In this document: positions 33,499 to 43,395 of the stretch, piece after piece
How positions within the stretch are numbered: position 1 is the stretch's first letter
Layout: each line of letters opens with the position of its first letter
Source: Mesorhizobium sp. 131-2-1
GTDB taxonomy: Bacteria; Pseudomonadota; Alphaproteobacteria; Rhizobiales; Rhizobiaceae
Length of the DNA: 64,000 nt
Direction: 5' to 3'
Assembly: GCF_016756535.1 (NCBI RefSeq)
Contig: NZ_AP023248.1
Coordinates: 124,001 to 188,000 of the forward strand
Made by a program: the position numbers and the translations under genes
Notes under the pieces: model-generated
The model's database searches: none
What the model was told of the DNA's origin: nothing
The model's input: only the letters and a program-made list of their open reading frames with translations

Positions 33499-34449
33499 TC
33501 AAGCCAGACGAATGCGCGGATCGACAATAGCCACGACAATGTCGGCGATCAGGTTTCCAAGCAGAACGAGGATAGCCGAGAACATCAAAAGCCCCATCAC
33601 AACGGGATAGTCGCTGTAACCAAGGCTATCGAGAAACAAACGTCCCATTCCTGGCCAGGTAAAGACAGTTTCGGTCACCAGCGCGCCGGTGAGCACACTG
33701 GGAAGCTGCATTCCGGCCAAGGTAATCATCGGCAAAAGCGCGTTACCGACGACATGCTTCATCAGAATCCGGCGTTCACTCAATCCCTTGGCCCGAGCCG
33801 TCTTGACGAAGTCCTGGCTAATGGCGTCGAGGGTCGCCGTTCGCATGTAGCGGCTCCAGATCGCGACATGGACCAGCGACAGCACGATGCTTGGGAGGAT
33901 TAGATGGTGGAGATAGCCCAAGACCGAGCTATCGCCAATCTCTGACATATTGCCCGCCGGCAGCCAGCCCAACTTCAGGGAAAAGATGTAGATGCCGACG
34001 AGGCCAAACCAGAAGGTAGGGACCGACAATGCGACCATGGCGCCAACGGTCGCAAGATAATCGAATAGCGAGTAGCGGCGTGTGGCGCCGCGGATTCCAA
34101 CCCAAGCGCCAATGGAGATCGCAATCACGGTTGAGGATCCCATCAGCAGCAGCGTGGCGAACACGTGGCTGCCAATGATCTGCAACACCGGCGCTCCGTC
34201 ACGGAAGGAGTGACCCCAGTCGCCTCGCACCAGCCGCCACGCCCAGTCCAGATATTGGACCCATATTGGGCGATCAAGGCCCAGCAGCCCCTTGAGACGC
34301 TCGATATCCTGCTGGGTCATCCCGGGATCGAGCCCGAATTGCGCCATCGGTCCCCCGGGCAGAAGGTTCAGAATGCCGAAGCCAATGATCGAAACGATCA
34401 CAAGCAGTACCAGGCTCTGCGAGAGGCGATTGAGCAGGAAGCCGCGCAT
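33499..34449 (-). CDS. Peptide/opine-type ABC transporter permease (DppB-like)
   Basis: A 316-residue permease with an N-terminal helix RLSQSLVLLVIVSIIGFGIL, the DppB mark LLPGGPMAQFGLDPGMTQQDIERLKGLLGLDRPIWVQYLDW given here as LLPGGPMAQ and GLDRPIWVQYLDW, and the EAA loop RTATLDAISQDFVKTARAKGLSERRILMKHV shortened to QDFVKTARAKGLSE. Six membrane helices are expected. ATG 34449 is preceded by GGAGGG six bases upstream. It follows the binding-protein gene by 78 bases on the same strand. Confidence 0.9.
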   Translation of the reverse strand: MRGFLLNRLSQSLVLLVIVSIIGFGILNLLPGGPMAQFGLDPGMTQQDIERLKGLLGLDRPIWVQYLDWAWRLVRGDWGHSFRDGAPVLQIIGSHVFATLLLMGSSTVIAISIGAWVGIRGATRRYSLFDYLATVGAMVALSVPTFWFGLVGIYIFSLKLGWLPAGNMSEIGDSSVLGYLHHLILPSIVLSLVHVAIWSRYMRTATLDAISQDFVKTARAKGLSERRILMKHVVGNALLPMITLAGMQLPSVLTGALVTETVFTWPGMGRLFLDSLGYSDYPVVMGLLMFSAILVLLGNLIADIVVAIVDPRIRLA

Positions 34450-34527
34450 TCGAATCCCTCCATAGTGGGTTGACGATACGGTCTGTTGCCGCCGCCACTG
34501 TAAATTCGGCGGCGGCAACAGCGTGGA

Positions 34528-36198
34528 TTAGGCCTTCCAACGCCAACTTGCGGCATGCCACGACGCGGTGCGCGTGTTGGCGTTGGGCTCGAAGCCGTCC
34601 AGACCCTTCTTGCGCCCGAGGACGTTTGTGTAGGCGAACAGCGGCAGGAACGGCAGATCATGGCGCACCGTCTCCTGCACGCGATTGTAGATCGCGCGCC
34701 GCTCTTCCGGATCGAAGCTGCGAGCGCCCTTTTCGAGCAGGGCATCGACCTCAGGGTTGGAATATTGCGCGGTGTTCGAACCGTGGCCACCCTGAGCGGC
34801 GATTGCCTTCGTATGCAGCCGGTTGGTGGCGTCGGGGTCCGCTGCAATCAGATAGGTGACGCCCGACATGGCGGTGTCGAATTGCGACTTCACCCAGAAA
34901 TCCCCCCACATCACGGCAGCTGGCAAATTCGAGATCGTCATCTCGACGCCGATCTCGGCAAACGTCTGCTGCAGGAACTGCTGCGTCTGCTCGCGGAGGT
35001 TGTTGCCAGACGTCGTTGAGTTGGCGAAGGACAGCCGCACTCCGTCCTTGGCGCGTATTCCATCCGGGCCAGGCTTCCAGCCAGCCTCATCCAGGATCTG
35101 GCGCGCCCGATCCAGATTGAACTCCTGCGCGGGCAGGTTCGGATTGTAGTAATAGGACTCCTTCGGCATGAAACTCTCGGTGAGTGTGCCCACGCCGTAG
35201 TAGATCGTGTCGACAATCGCCTTCCTGTCCAGAGCGGCGTAGAGCGCTTGGCGCACTGCCAAATCCTTGAACTGCGGGCGGCCCAAATTCAGGTAGAACG
35301 ACTCCAGCGATGCGCCGGTCTCCAGGGTCACTAGGCGGTCCGGCAGTTCGTGGGCTTCAGTGTAGTGGTCGGGAGTGATGTAAGCCTGATCGACCAGGTC
35401 CACGTCGCCGCTCTTGAACTGAGTGTAGAGCACTGTCATATCGGGAATGTATTTGAAGATGAGCTGCTCGATATAGGGACCTTCCCCGGCATACTCAGGA
35501 TTGGCGACGAGTTCTATATGATCGCCCGCGACGCGCTGGCTCCATTTAAATGCGCCGGTGCCGACCGGCGCCTGGTTGAATGCGGCTGCATTCGGATCGG
35601 CCTCTTTCTCTAAAATGTGTTTGGGCACGATGAAGGTCTCGGCCAAGAACGAAAGATAGGGAGCAAAAGCCTCCTTCATCCGCCATGTGATCTCAGTAGG
35701 TGAAACCACTGTAATGTCCTGCACGAGCGAATGGCCGCTCGTGCGCCAAGCCCGAAACTTCGGGTTCGTGATAAGCTCGAGGGTGAATTTCACGTCCTCG
35801 GCCGTGAATGGCTGGCCGTCGTGCCAGCGGGCATTGTCGCGCAACTTGATGCGCCAGTTCAGACCGTCCTGCGAAATGCCGCCATTTTTCTGGCTTGGCA
35901 CCTCGGCTGCGAGATTGGGCTGAAGGACGCCTTTGGCGTCCATCCTGACCAACGCATCAAAAACCGAGAAATGGACCGCGTCATCAACTTCGATATGCGC
36001 CATCAACGGATTGAACACGGTCGGCTCTTGTGAAAGACCGACGACGACGCGACCGGCCGGACCCGCGGCAGGGGTCTTGGCGAAAGCGGACTTGCCCAGA
36101 AGATTGGGCGCGATCAAGCCTGCAGCTCCACCGAGCGCCATCAGTCGCAGCGCCTGGCGTCTCGAGTAGTTGGATGTAGTCGTTGAATTTTTGGTCAT
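34528..36198 (-). CDS. ABC transporter substrate-binding protein, family 5, Tat-exported
   Basis: A 556-residue periplasmic binding protein of the DppA/OppA/NikA family (SBP_bac_5). The N-terminus has a twin-arginine signal SRRQALRLMALGGAAG followed by a hydrophobic core and KSAFAKT. The mature part shows VVVGLSQEPTVFNPLM, DAKGVLQPNLAAEVPSQ, WRIKLRDNARWHDGQPFTAED and LAVRQALYAALDRKAIVD. Ligands of this family include peptides, opines, glutathione and nickel, so specificity cannot be read directly. ATG 36198 has AGAGGA six bases upstream. Its placement just before the oxidase and threonine-pathway genes suggests it binds their starting compound. Confidence 0.92.
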   Translation of the reverse strand: MTKNSTTTSNYSRRQALRLMALGGAAGLIAPNLLGKSAFAKTPAAGPAGRVVVGLSQEPTVFNPLMAHIEVDDAVHFSVFDALVRMDAKGVLQPNLAAEVPSQKNGGISQDGLNWRIKLRDNARWHDGQPFTAEDVKFTLELITNPKFRAWRTSGHSLVQDITVVSPTEITWRMKEAFAPYLSFLAETFIVPKHILEKEADPNAAAFNQAPVGTGAFKWSQRVAGDHIELVANPEYAGEGPYIEQLIFKYIPDMTVLYTQFKSGDVDLVDQAYITPDHYTEAHELPDRLVTLETGASLESFYLNLGRPQFKDLAVRQALYAALDRKAIVDTIYYGVGTLTESFMPKESYYYNPNLPAQEFNLDRARQILDEAGWKPGPDGIRAKDGVRLSFANSTTSGNNLREQTQQFLQQTFAEIGVEMTISNLPAAVMWGDFWVKSQFDTAMSGVTYLIAADPDATNRLHTKAIAAQGGHGSNTAQYSNPEVDALLEKGARSFDPEERRAIYNRVQETVRHDLPFLPLFAYTNVLGRKKGLDGFEPNANTRTASWHAASWRWKA

Positions 36199-36221
36199 GG
36201 TAGTTCCTCTCTTGTTATTTT

Positions 36222-37886
36222 TCATGCGTTTGCTGCAATTGGACGGGCGTTGCCTGACCTCTCCCCTGGAATTGCCGCTACGAGCTGACGCGTGTACGCG
36301 GCTTGCGGGTTTAGGAATATCTGCGAGGGCGGTCCGCGCTCGACGATCTGGCCCTTCTGCATAACGGCGATTTCGTCGCAGATCTGGCTGGCCACGCGCA
36401 GGTCGTGGGTGATGAAGACCATAGACACGCCGGTCTCGCGCTGTATCTGGTCCAGAAGCTGCAGAATCTGCGCCTGGATCGACACGTCGAGCGCGGAAAC
36501 CGCCTCGTCGGCAATCAACAGCTTCGGCTTGAACATCAGCGCGCGAGCGATGCCGATGCGCTGGCGTTGCCCACCCGAGAATTCGTGCGGATAGCGGCCA
36601 TAAGCGCCGGCATCGAGACCGACATGGGCCAGAAGCGCACGCGCTTCCTCGCGCGCTCGGGCATAAGGCGTCCCGTGAGCCACCGGACCCACGGTCAAGA
36701 TGTGGCCGACGGTCGAGCGTGGGTTCAGAGACGCGAAGGGATCCTGGAAGATCATCTGGATCCGCGGTCTAAGCGGGCGGAACTCCGCTTCGGAAAGCTC
36801 GGCGATGTCAGATCCCTCGAACAAAATCCCGCCGCCGTCGCTGTCCAGCAGCTTGATCAGCAGCCGGCCCAGTGACGATTTTCCCGAACCGCTCTCGCCT
36901 ACGACGCCTAGCGTGCGGCCGGGTGCCAATTCGAACGAAACCTCGTTCACCGCTTTCACAATCCGCTGCGCGCCGAACAGCGCACTGCCGTCACGATAGG
37001 TCTTCACCAGACCTTCGACCTTCAGGATCGGCTCCTTGCTGACAGGCTCCGCACGAGGGCGATCCTCGCCGGTCAGATGCGGTACGGCCGCGATCAGGCG
37101 CTGGGTGTAAGGATGCTTGGGCGCCTTCAAGACCTGCTCGGCGCTGCCCTGCTCGACGATGTGACCCTTTTCCATCACCACGACACTGTCGGCGATCTCG
37201 GCCACCACGCCGAAATCGTGGGTGATGAACATCACGCTCATGCCCTTGCGGCGCTGAATGTCGCGGATCAGTTCCAGGATCTGTGCCTGGGTAGTGACGT
37301 CGAGCGCGGTGGTCGGCTCATCGGCGATCAGCACCGTTGGCTCGAGCGCCAGGGCCATGGCGATCATGACGCGCTGCCGCTGCCCGCCAGAAAGCCGGAA
37401 AGGATACTGGTGATACATGAGTTCGGGGTCGGGTAGTCCCACTTCAGTGAGCAGCTCAATGGCGCGGTCGCGGCAGGTTTTTGGCGTGCCGTAGCCATGC
37501 GCTGCCATCACCTCATCAATCTGCGCTCCCACAGTCATCAGCGGGTTGAGCGCCGAGAGCGGATCCTGAAAGATCATCGACACGACTCGTCCACGCAGGT
37601 TGCGCAGCTTGTCGCGCGACATGCCGATGATGTTCATTCCCTCCAGCTGGATGACACCCGATGAAACGCGGATCACCTTTGGCAGCAGCCCCATGATCGC
37701 GTTCGCCGTGACCGACTTACCGGATCCGGACTCGCCTATGATGCAGAGGATCTGGCCGCGTTTCAGATCAAACGAGATATTCTCAACTGCATGGACCCGC
37801 TCCATGCCGGCCGGCAGGCTGACTGTCAGGTCGCGTACCGAAAGCGCTACCTCATGAGGAGCTACAGCTTGGATGCTGGCGATCAT
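36222..37886 (-). CDS. Fused double ATPase of a peptide/opine ABC transporter (DppD-DppF fusion)
   Basis: A 554-residue protein with two complete ABC domains. The first (about 15-260) has Walker [17 protein letters not shown], signature [15 protein letters not shown] and [10 protein letters not shown], and ends with the oligopeptide-type [12 protein letters not shown]. The second (about 285-540) has [29 protein letters not shown] and [10 protein letters not shown], and ends [13 protein letters not shown]. Most Dpp/Opp systems use two separate ATPase genes. ATG 37886 with GGGAG upstream is chosen; the longer reading to 38081 lacks support. It is the first gene of the ten-gene minus-strand run, so the promoter should lie in 37887-38164, where no gene was found. 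Confidence 0.92.
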   Translation of the reverse strand: MIASIQAVAPHEVALSVRDLTVSLPAGMERVHAVENISFDLKRGQILCIIGESGSGKSVTANAIMGLLPKVIRVSSGVIQLEGMNIIGMSRDKLRNLRGRVVSMIFQDPLSALNPLMTVGAQIDEVMAAHGYGTPKTCRDRAIELLTEVGLPDPELMYHQYPFRLSGGQRQRVMIAMALALEPTVLIADEPTTALDVTTQAQILELIRDIQRRKGMSVMFITHDFGVVAEIADSVVVMEKGHIVEQGSAEQVLKAPKHPYTQRLIAAVPHLTGEDRPRAEPVSKEPILKVEGLVKTYRDGSALFGAQRIVKAVNEVSFELAPGRTLGVVGESGSGKSSLGRLLIKLLDSDGGGILFEGSDIAELSEAEFRPLRPRIQMIFQDPFASLNPRSTVGHILTVGPVAHGTPYARAREEARALLAHVGLDAGAYGRYPHEFSGGQRQRIGIARALMFKPKLLIADEAVSALDVSIQAQILQLLDQIQRETGVSMVFITHDLRVASQICDEIAVMQKGQIVERGPPSQIFLNPQAAYTRQLVAAIPGERSGNARPIAANA

Positions 37887-38164
37887 CGAGATCTTCTCCC
37901 TTTTCAGCCGCCATCTCCAGCCCGCTGCGGATTGCGTTTTCGATCTCCGCCTCGGGGCGATCGATCGGTCAAACTGTTCCCTATCGTGAACTCTCCGGCT
38001 CACTTTCCAAGCCTCCCTTCTGAAGCCTACCGCGCCTACTTGGCTCTTGGCGACTATCCGGGAGTAACGGACCTTAGTCACCGATGAGTGTGACCCTTTC
38101 TGGCCGATAGAATCGCCGAAACTTAGCAGGCACGCAGCAGGAACTTCCGCGGAGGGAGCCCAAA

Positions 38165-38781
38165 TTGGTATTTCACTCTGCGCCTATTCCGGCATTCGAG
38201 CCACGCGAGCGCGTTCTGTGGGCGTTTACATTTCGGCTGTTGCAGGTCGCCGCCCTGCAAGTTTCTGACGGTGGTCACGGAATCCAACGCGAAGCGCCGC
38301 GGCATGGTAATGTAGGATGAGATCGCGGCAGAGGTGACGCGGGAGTGATGTCGCGTGGGACAAGATACTGGTTAATGCTATGACGGTGCGTATGACTTTC
38401 AAACCTCGCAGCCTCGACACGATTGTCGCCACCGCCCTTCATGGCGATATATTGTCCAACATTGCAGGGGCGCTGGCGGGCGGCCTGGGGGTGGACACCA
38501 CCGCAAACGTTGACCCCGAGCGGTATCCCTTGATGTTCGAACCAATTCACGGCTCGGCTTTCGACGTTGCTGGCAAAGGTATCGCCAACTCCATCGTCAC
38601 CTTCTGTACCGCCGCCCAGATGCTTGAACATCTGGGTGAGAGCCCAGCGTCCATACGGTTGATGAGGGCCGTGGAAACGGTCTCGAGCGAAGGCGTGCTG
38701 ACGCCGGATGTGCGAAGGACAGCGACCACGCACGAAGCGATCGATGACGTCTGCCGGACGACCTGCGGTTCGAACGTGTGA
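38165..38781 (+). pseudogene. Tartrate/D-malate dehydrogenase (TtuC/DmlA-type) remnant
   Basis: The last 133 codons (from 38380) are the C-terminal part of a beta-decarboxylating dehydrogenase: TVRMTFKPRSLDTIVAT, LHGDILSNIAGALAGGLGV, MFEPIHGSAFDVAGKGIAN. Upstream bases continue the same protein with visible damage. One frame gives TVVTESNAKRRGMVM, then TAG where the family has Trp, then DEIAAEVTRE. A second frame gives DVAWDKILVNAM, which joins the C-terminal part. Further upstream RERVLWAFTFRL matches the family RxxERVxRxAF segment in yet another frame. So there is at least one nonsense and two frameshift lesions, and the N-terminal 130 or so residues are missing. Confidence 0.85.
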
Positions 38782-38791
38782 CAGGTTAACG

Positions 38792-39268
38792 ATGAAGCTC
38801 GACAGGATCGACATCAAGATCTTAGCACAACTGCAAAAGAACGGGCGGCTCACGAATGTCGAGCTTGCCGACTTGGTCAACCTTTCACAGAGCCCTTGCC
38901 TGATGCGGGTGAAAAAACTTCAGGCAGAAGGTTTCATCACCGGTTATTCTGCCCAGATCGACGTCGCGAAGCTGGGGCAGACTTTGACGGTTTTCACAGA
39001 AGTGACGCTCAAGCATCATCAGCATAACGACTTCGCGAGATTTCTCACCGCCATTCAGAAGGTAGAGTCGGTCATAGAATGCCACCTGGTTTCAGGGGGT
39101 TACGACTATCTTGTGAAGTTTGTCACAGCTGGGATTACTGAATACCAGACGATCATGGAGCGCTTGATCGAATTGGATATTGGAATCGACAAATATTTTA
39201 GCTTCGTCGTGCTGAAGTCACCGATCGCGAAGTCCCATTTGCCACTCGATACCATTTTCGACAGATGA
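38792..39268 (+). CDS. Lrp/AsnC-family regulator, copy 1
   Basis: A 158-residue Lrp-type regulator. The N-terminal helix-turn-helix is LDRIDIKILAQLQKNGRLTNVELADLVNLSQSPCLMRV shortened to ILAQLQKNGRLTNVELADLV. The C-terminal RAM domain has TVFTEVTLKHHQ, VIECHLVSGGYDYLVKFV and KYFSFVVLKSPIA. ATG 38792 is the start shared with its paralogue at 48868. The two are the same length and most residues match, yet they stand ten kilobases apart at either side of cassette B. It begins ten bases after the tartrate dehydrogenase remnant. Likely effector: an amino acid handled by the neighbouring genes. Confidence 0.88.
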   Translation: MKLDRIDIKILAQLQKNGRLTNVELADLVNLSQSPCLMRVKKLQAEGFITGYSAQIDVAKLGQTLTVFTEVTLKHHQHNDFARFLTAIQKVESVIECHLVSGGYDYLVKFVTAGITEYQTIMERLIELDIGIDKYFSFVVLKSPIAKSHLPLDTIFDR

Positions 39269-39439
39269 GAAGGCAGCTCCCGGTCTTCAGCCCAGAGAGC
39301 AGCATGCCGCCGCTCCCTTCAAACCGAAGTCCTCTCGAACAACGTGAAGTGACACCTGGTCGAAATAGAGAAAGGGCCGGTCTCCACCGCCTCTTTCTGT
39401 TGTTCCAGCGCGCCCATACGCGTTCAGTCTCTGCAGAAA

Positions 39440-40924
39440 CTAACCAAGCCCGCCAACATGAAAGGTCTTGATCTCGAGATATTCCTCGATGCCGAGCTGC
39501 GATCCTTCGCGGCCAACTCCTGACTGCTTGACACCGCCGAAAGGCGCTACCTCGGTCGAGATCATGCCTGTGTTGAGCCCGATCATACCGAACTCCAACG
39601 CCTCGGCAACACGCCATGACCGTTTGAGATTGTCTGTATAGAAGTAAGCGGCAAGGCCGAACGGCGTATTGTTCGCTATTGCGATGGCCTCGTCCTCCGT
39701 CTCGAAGCGAAAAAGGGGCGCCACCGGACCGAACGTCTCTTCCGATGCCAGGAGCATCTCGGTAGTGGCCTCTCCCAGCACGACGGGCCGTGCATATTGC
39801 TTGCCGTCGGGCACTGCCTCGCTTTGGGCGATGATCTGCGCGCCCTTCTCTTTCGCATCCGCGATGTGACGCTCGATCTTGTCGATCGCGGCCGCGTTGA
39901 TCATTGGGCCGATCTCAGTACCCTCGTCGGTCCCTGCGCCAACCTTCATCCGCGCGACGCGCAGGCTCAGCTTTTCGGCGAAAGCGTCGTAAACGCCTTC
40001 ATGCACGAGAATCCGGTTCGCGCAGACGCAGGTTTGACCGCCATTGCGGAACTTGGATGCGATCACCCCTTCAACTGCCTTGTCCAAATCGGCGTCATCG
40101 AACACGATAAAGGGCGCGTTGCCGCCGAGCTCGAGGCTCAGCCGCTTGATGCTATCGGCAGCGCCACGCATGAGCAGCGCACCGACGCGCGTCGAGCCGG
40201 TGAACGAGATCTTGCGCACCGTCCCGTTCGCCATCAGTTCGTTGCCGATTCCGGTGGGCATGCCGGTGACAATGTTGATCACCCCGGGCGGAATACCTGC
40301 CCGTTCCGCCAGAACGCCGAGCGCCAGTGCCGAGAATGGTGTGAATTCCGACGGCTTGATGACAACCGTACAACCCGCAGCCAGCGCCGGCGCCACCTTG
40401 CGCGTGATCATCGCGTTGGGGAAATTCCACGGCGTGATGATGGCGCAGACGCCGACGGCCTCCTTCAGCACCAGAATGCGGCGATCGGGCGTGGGCGACG
40501 GAATTGTCGAGCCACCGATCCGGCGTGCTTCTTCGGCGAACCATTTGACGAAGGAGGCGCCATAGCGGATTTCGGCGCGTGCCTCCGCCAAAGGCTTGCC
40601 CTGTTCCAGCGTCAGCAGCAATGCCAGGTCAGCCTCATTTTCCAGTATCAGACTATGCCAGCTTTCCAGAAATGCTGCACGTTCGGCATGGGTCCTGGCC
40701 TTCCAGTCGTAAAGCGCCGCCTGCGCCGCGTCTATTGCTGCCCTTGTTTCGTCAATGCCCATATCGGGCACCGTTCCAAGGACTTTCAGACTTGCTGGGT
40801 CGGTCACATCGACCGTCTCATTGCTGTGCGCATGCTGCCAAACATCTCCGATGAGCGCCCGCTGGCGAAACAGGTCCGCATCCTTCAGGAAACCAATCTT
40901 CGTGATTGCATTCATGATCGTCAT
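39440..40924 (-). CDS. Succinate-semialdehyde-dehydrogenase-like aldehyde dehydrogenase (cassette B)
   Basis: A 494-residue ALDH of the GabD type. Seen are TLEQGKPLAEARAEI, the cofactor motif TPWNFPNAMITRK, FTGSTRVG, the catalytic pair E265 in LELGGNAP and C299 in NGGQTCVCANR, and ETFGPVAPLFRF and GGVKQSGVGREGS. GabD oxidises succinate semialdehyde; related enzymes oxidise glutarate or aminoadipate semialdehydes. ATG 40924 has AAAGGAC close upstream; ATG 40915 is the alternative. It is the counterpart of the ALDH of cassette A, although of a different subfamily. It converges on Lrp copy 1. Confidence 0.88.
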   Translation of the reverse strand: MTIMNAITKIGFLKDADLFRQRALIGDVWQHAHSNETVDVTDPASLKVLGTVPDMGIDETRAAIDAAQAALYDWKARTHAERAAFLESWHSLILENEADLALLLTLEQGKPLAEARAEIRYGASFVKWFAEEARRIGGSTIPSPTPDRRILVLKEAVGVCAIITPWNFPNAMITRKVAPALAAGCTVVIKPSEFTPFSALALGVLAERAGIPPGVINIVTGMPTGIGNELMANGTVRKISFTGSTRVGALLMRGAADSIKRLSLELGGNAPFIVFDDADLDKAVEGVIASKFRNGGQTCVCANRILVHEGVYDAFAEKLSLRVARMKVGAGTDEGTEIGPMINAAAIDKIERHIADAKEKGAQIIAQSEAVPDGKQYARPVVLGEATTEMLLASEETFGPVAPLFRFETEDEAIAIANNTPFGLAAYFYTDNLKRSWRVAEALEFGMIGLNTGMISTEVAPFGGVKQSGVGREGSQLGIEEYLEIKTFHVGGLG

Positions 40925-41354
40925 TTGTCCTTTCAGCCGATGCCGCCGGCGCCTTGCACGATGGAATTCGTCCGCGTGTCGCCGCAATCGTATCTTTCGA
41001 TGAGCACGCTCTTGAAATTGCCGGGCAAAACAGGTTTCCCGCCCGATATCCTGCTGCTGCTGGACCCGTTGTAGTCGCCGCTCGGAGGGTCGCCCAAGCG
41101 CGCCCAGCTGCTAACGGACGGATCGTGCTTTCCAGCGCGCCGTCCGTCCACGCCCGTTCATTCCCGATGAACGCAAGTTCCTGTAACGGATCGAAGCTCT
41201 ACGTCGCGGTATCTGATGATAGTGGAGAGCACACCGCATTTTTCATTGAGATAGCGCCCTCTGACCGTGATCACATTGCGTCAACCAGGACTTCGAAAGC
41301 CGATCGTGCTGCAATCGCGGCGCGTTCTATTGGGCGGGATCTTGTGCATTGAAA
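40925..41354. other. Gene-free interval before the aldehyde dehydrogenase
   Basis: About 430 bases between the cupin stop and the ALDH start, both minus strand. A 61-codon plus-strand frame from ATG 41167 is open but has no ribosome site or recognised pattern. Probably regulatory. Confidence 0.4.
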
Positions 41355-41711
41355 TTAGTCATTCACCACTACGTAGATCTTGCGCACGGTCTCGATCGTG
41401 CGCCACACGCCGACAAAGCCAGGTTTCATCACGAAACTGTCGCCGGCGCGATAAGTCTTGGTCTCGCCGTCCTTCTCCTCGATTTCAATCACACCCGAAA
41501 TGATGTGACAGAACTCGTAGGTGCTGCCTTTCACCGAATGCGTAACGCCGGGTGTCGCCTCCCAGACGCCAGCCAGAACCTTCTCACTTTTCGAAGCGTC
41601 CTGCGCCCAAGTCTTGAAGGATGGAGCGCCGGAGATGAGTCGCTCCGGCAACGGCAATGACTGCTTCGGCGTGAAGGCGGGATTCGTGTCGATCGAGATC
41701 AGAAGTGACAT
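41355..41711 (-). CDS. Single-domain cupin (Cupin_3/DUF861 type)
   Basis: A 118-residue cupin. Its pattern is VLAGVWEATPGVTHSV, TYEFCHIISGVIEIEEKDG, YRAGDSFVMKPGFVGVWRTIETVRKIYVVV, which is the Cupin_3 (EutQ/DUF861) type. These proteins are often found beside amino-acid and opine oxidation genes and may isomerise or bind small molecules; no activity can be assigned. ATG 41711 has CAGGAAA six bases upstream. A perfect GATCGGC/GCCGATC palindrome at 41742-41758 lies in the divergent region toward the GNAT gene and is a candidate operator. The rest of 41712-42113 shows no gene. Confidence 0.78.
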   Translation of the reverse strand: MSLLISIDTNPAFTPKQSLPLPERLISGAPSFKTWAQDASKSEKVLAGVWEATPGVTHSVKGSTYEFCHIISGVIEIEEKDGETKTYRAGDSFVMKPGFVGVWRTIETVRKIYVVVND

Positions 41712-42113
41712 GTGAGGTTTCCTGCTAGTAGCCAAGTTTCCGATCGGCGACGCCGATCAGTTCTCCCAGGCGCGGTGACGCCGGGTATTCTCCACCAGCG
41801 ATCGCGCAGCCGTATGCATGCTGGGGCTGCGGAAAATGCGATCAGCTTCGCGAAAACTTCTTCGACATTCACGAGTACCGCTCGCCAGCGCTATTCATCG
41901 GATGCAGATAATGTCGCAGCCCGCGGGAGCATTCCCTGCCGAACGGCGCTGCGCTTTGGCTGAAGATTTTGAATATTAGGTCAGAACCAGCGAAACTTGC
42001 TGGCCTTCGAGTGCAACTTTGGGGCAAAAGAGGGCTGCAAAACCGTGCAACAGGCACCCGATCAAGACGTGCTCGCGAGCTTGGCAATTCGATAAAGGAG
42101 CGGGTCGACCTAA

Positions 42114-42989
42114 ATGCAAAGATCAGTGCGCCTGAAATCTTTCGAACTGGTCGCGCGCGACATTGATGATGTCGACGTAAAGCTGCTGCATGCGCTCTCG
42201 ATTTCGGTCCGGTGGCCGCATCGACCAAAGGATTGGGAACTGCTGCGCCGTGCCGGCCGGGGTATCGTTGCTGTGGACGGGATCGGACGGGTTTTCGGCA
42301 GTGCGATGTGGTTTCCCCATGGGAACGATTTCGCCACCATCGGTTTGGTCATCACAACGCCCCGCACGCAAGCGCAGGGAGGCGGTCGATGGCTCATGGA
42401 CTTGGTTCTGAAAGAGTGTGGCGATCGCAGCTTGACGCTCAACGCCACCCACGCTGCATATCCTCTCTATGTCTCACTCGGCTTCACCGCCGAGGCGACC
42501 GTATACTTGCGCCAAGGCGAGGTCTTACAGACGCTCCCAGTTCCGAACTTGGACGGCGAATTGAAGGCCCTGTCGAGCGATAGGCTAAAGGAGATCGCGG
42601 CGCTGGATACGCGCGCGTTTGGGACAAACCGCGAGAGGTTGCTCGCGTTGCTCTCCGAGGATGCCTCAATTTACACTTTGAGCCGTAGCGGCGAGATCGT
42701 CGGGTATTCCATGTGTCGCGAATTCGGGGGTGGTTTTGTAATCGGCCCGATCGTCGCGCGCGACGAACTTGACGCGATCCATCTTACAGCTGTGCATCTG
42801 AAAAATCTGATCGGGCGGTTCGTCCGCGTCGACTCGCGCGAAAAGGACGGCGCGTTTGCCGAGTTCCTCCAGAAGAGCGGCCTTGATATCGCGGAGTCTG
42901 TTACGACCATGTCCAAAGGGCGCCGCTTCCTCAACCGAGAACACAACGAACCTTGGGTTTACGGGCTGGCCAGCCACGCATTCAGCTGA
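42114..42989 (+). CDS. Two-domain GNAT acetyltransferase (cassette B)
   Basis: A 291-residue protein with the same double-GNAT architecture as that encoded at 18777-19640. The N-terminal part has SISVRWPHRPKDWELL, GRVFGSAMWFPHGND, the acetyl-CoA loop TPRTQAQGGGRWLMD and LNATHAAYPLYVSLGF. The C-terminal part has IAALDTRAFGTNRERLLALL, GEIVGYSMCREFGGGFVIGP and IGRFVRVDSREK. The substrate is unknown; occurrence in both cassettes argues for a pathway function. AAAGGAG lies 14 bases before ATG 42114, a long spacing, so a slightly different start is possible. It is divergent from the cupin gene. Confidence 0.78.
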   Translation: MQRSVRLKSFELVARDIDDVDVKLLHALSISVRWPHRPKDWELLRRAGRGIVAVDGIGRVFGSAMWFPHGNDFATIGLVITTPRTQAQGGGRWLMDLVLKECGDRSLTLNATHAAYPLYVSLGFTAEATVYLRQGEVLQTLPVPNLDGELKALSSDRLKEIAALDTRAFGTNRERLLALLSEDASIYTLSRSGEIVGYSMCREFGGGFVIGPIVARDELDAIHLTAVHLKNLIGRFVRVDSREKDGAFAEFLQKSGLDIAESVTTMSKGRRFLNREHNEPWVYGLASHAFS

Positions 42990-43395
42990 ATACGAGCACG
43001 TTTTAGTAAACGCGGAGCGTTCGCCGACAACTCGAAAGCCCGGAGCAGGAGGGCCATCATTGGAGACTGCCGCCTGCACTACCGCGATCCTAATGATCGT
43101 GAATATTTCCGAAGACGTTGTCAGGCGGGCATACCCCTGCCCCATCAGATCGAAATGACCGATCCAGCCCCTGCCTGCCGCGTGGCCCCGAGTGCGAAAT
43201 GGCGACGGCCGTATCCTGGACACCGGTCCAGATGAGGTCGCACGCGAACGAACCGAGCGAGGTGCGTTCCTGAGCGCATTCTGATGCGACTCGTACCGGT
43301 TTGCCTCATTCCCCGACAGACTCGGGAAGGCGGGTCCCGCTCACTTGTCTGCCGACACCTTGATCTTGTTTTTGGCGTGCCTGATTTCCGGCTCT
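42990..43395. other. Gene-free interval between convergent genes
   Basis: About 400 bases between the GNAT and flavin-oxidase stops. Frames on both strands look like noise. No clear terminator hairpin with a T-run was found. Confidence 0.4.
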
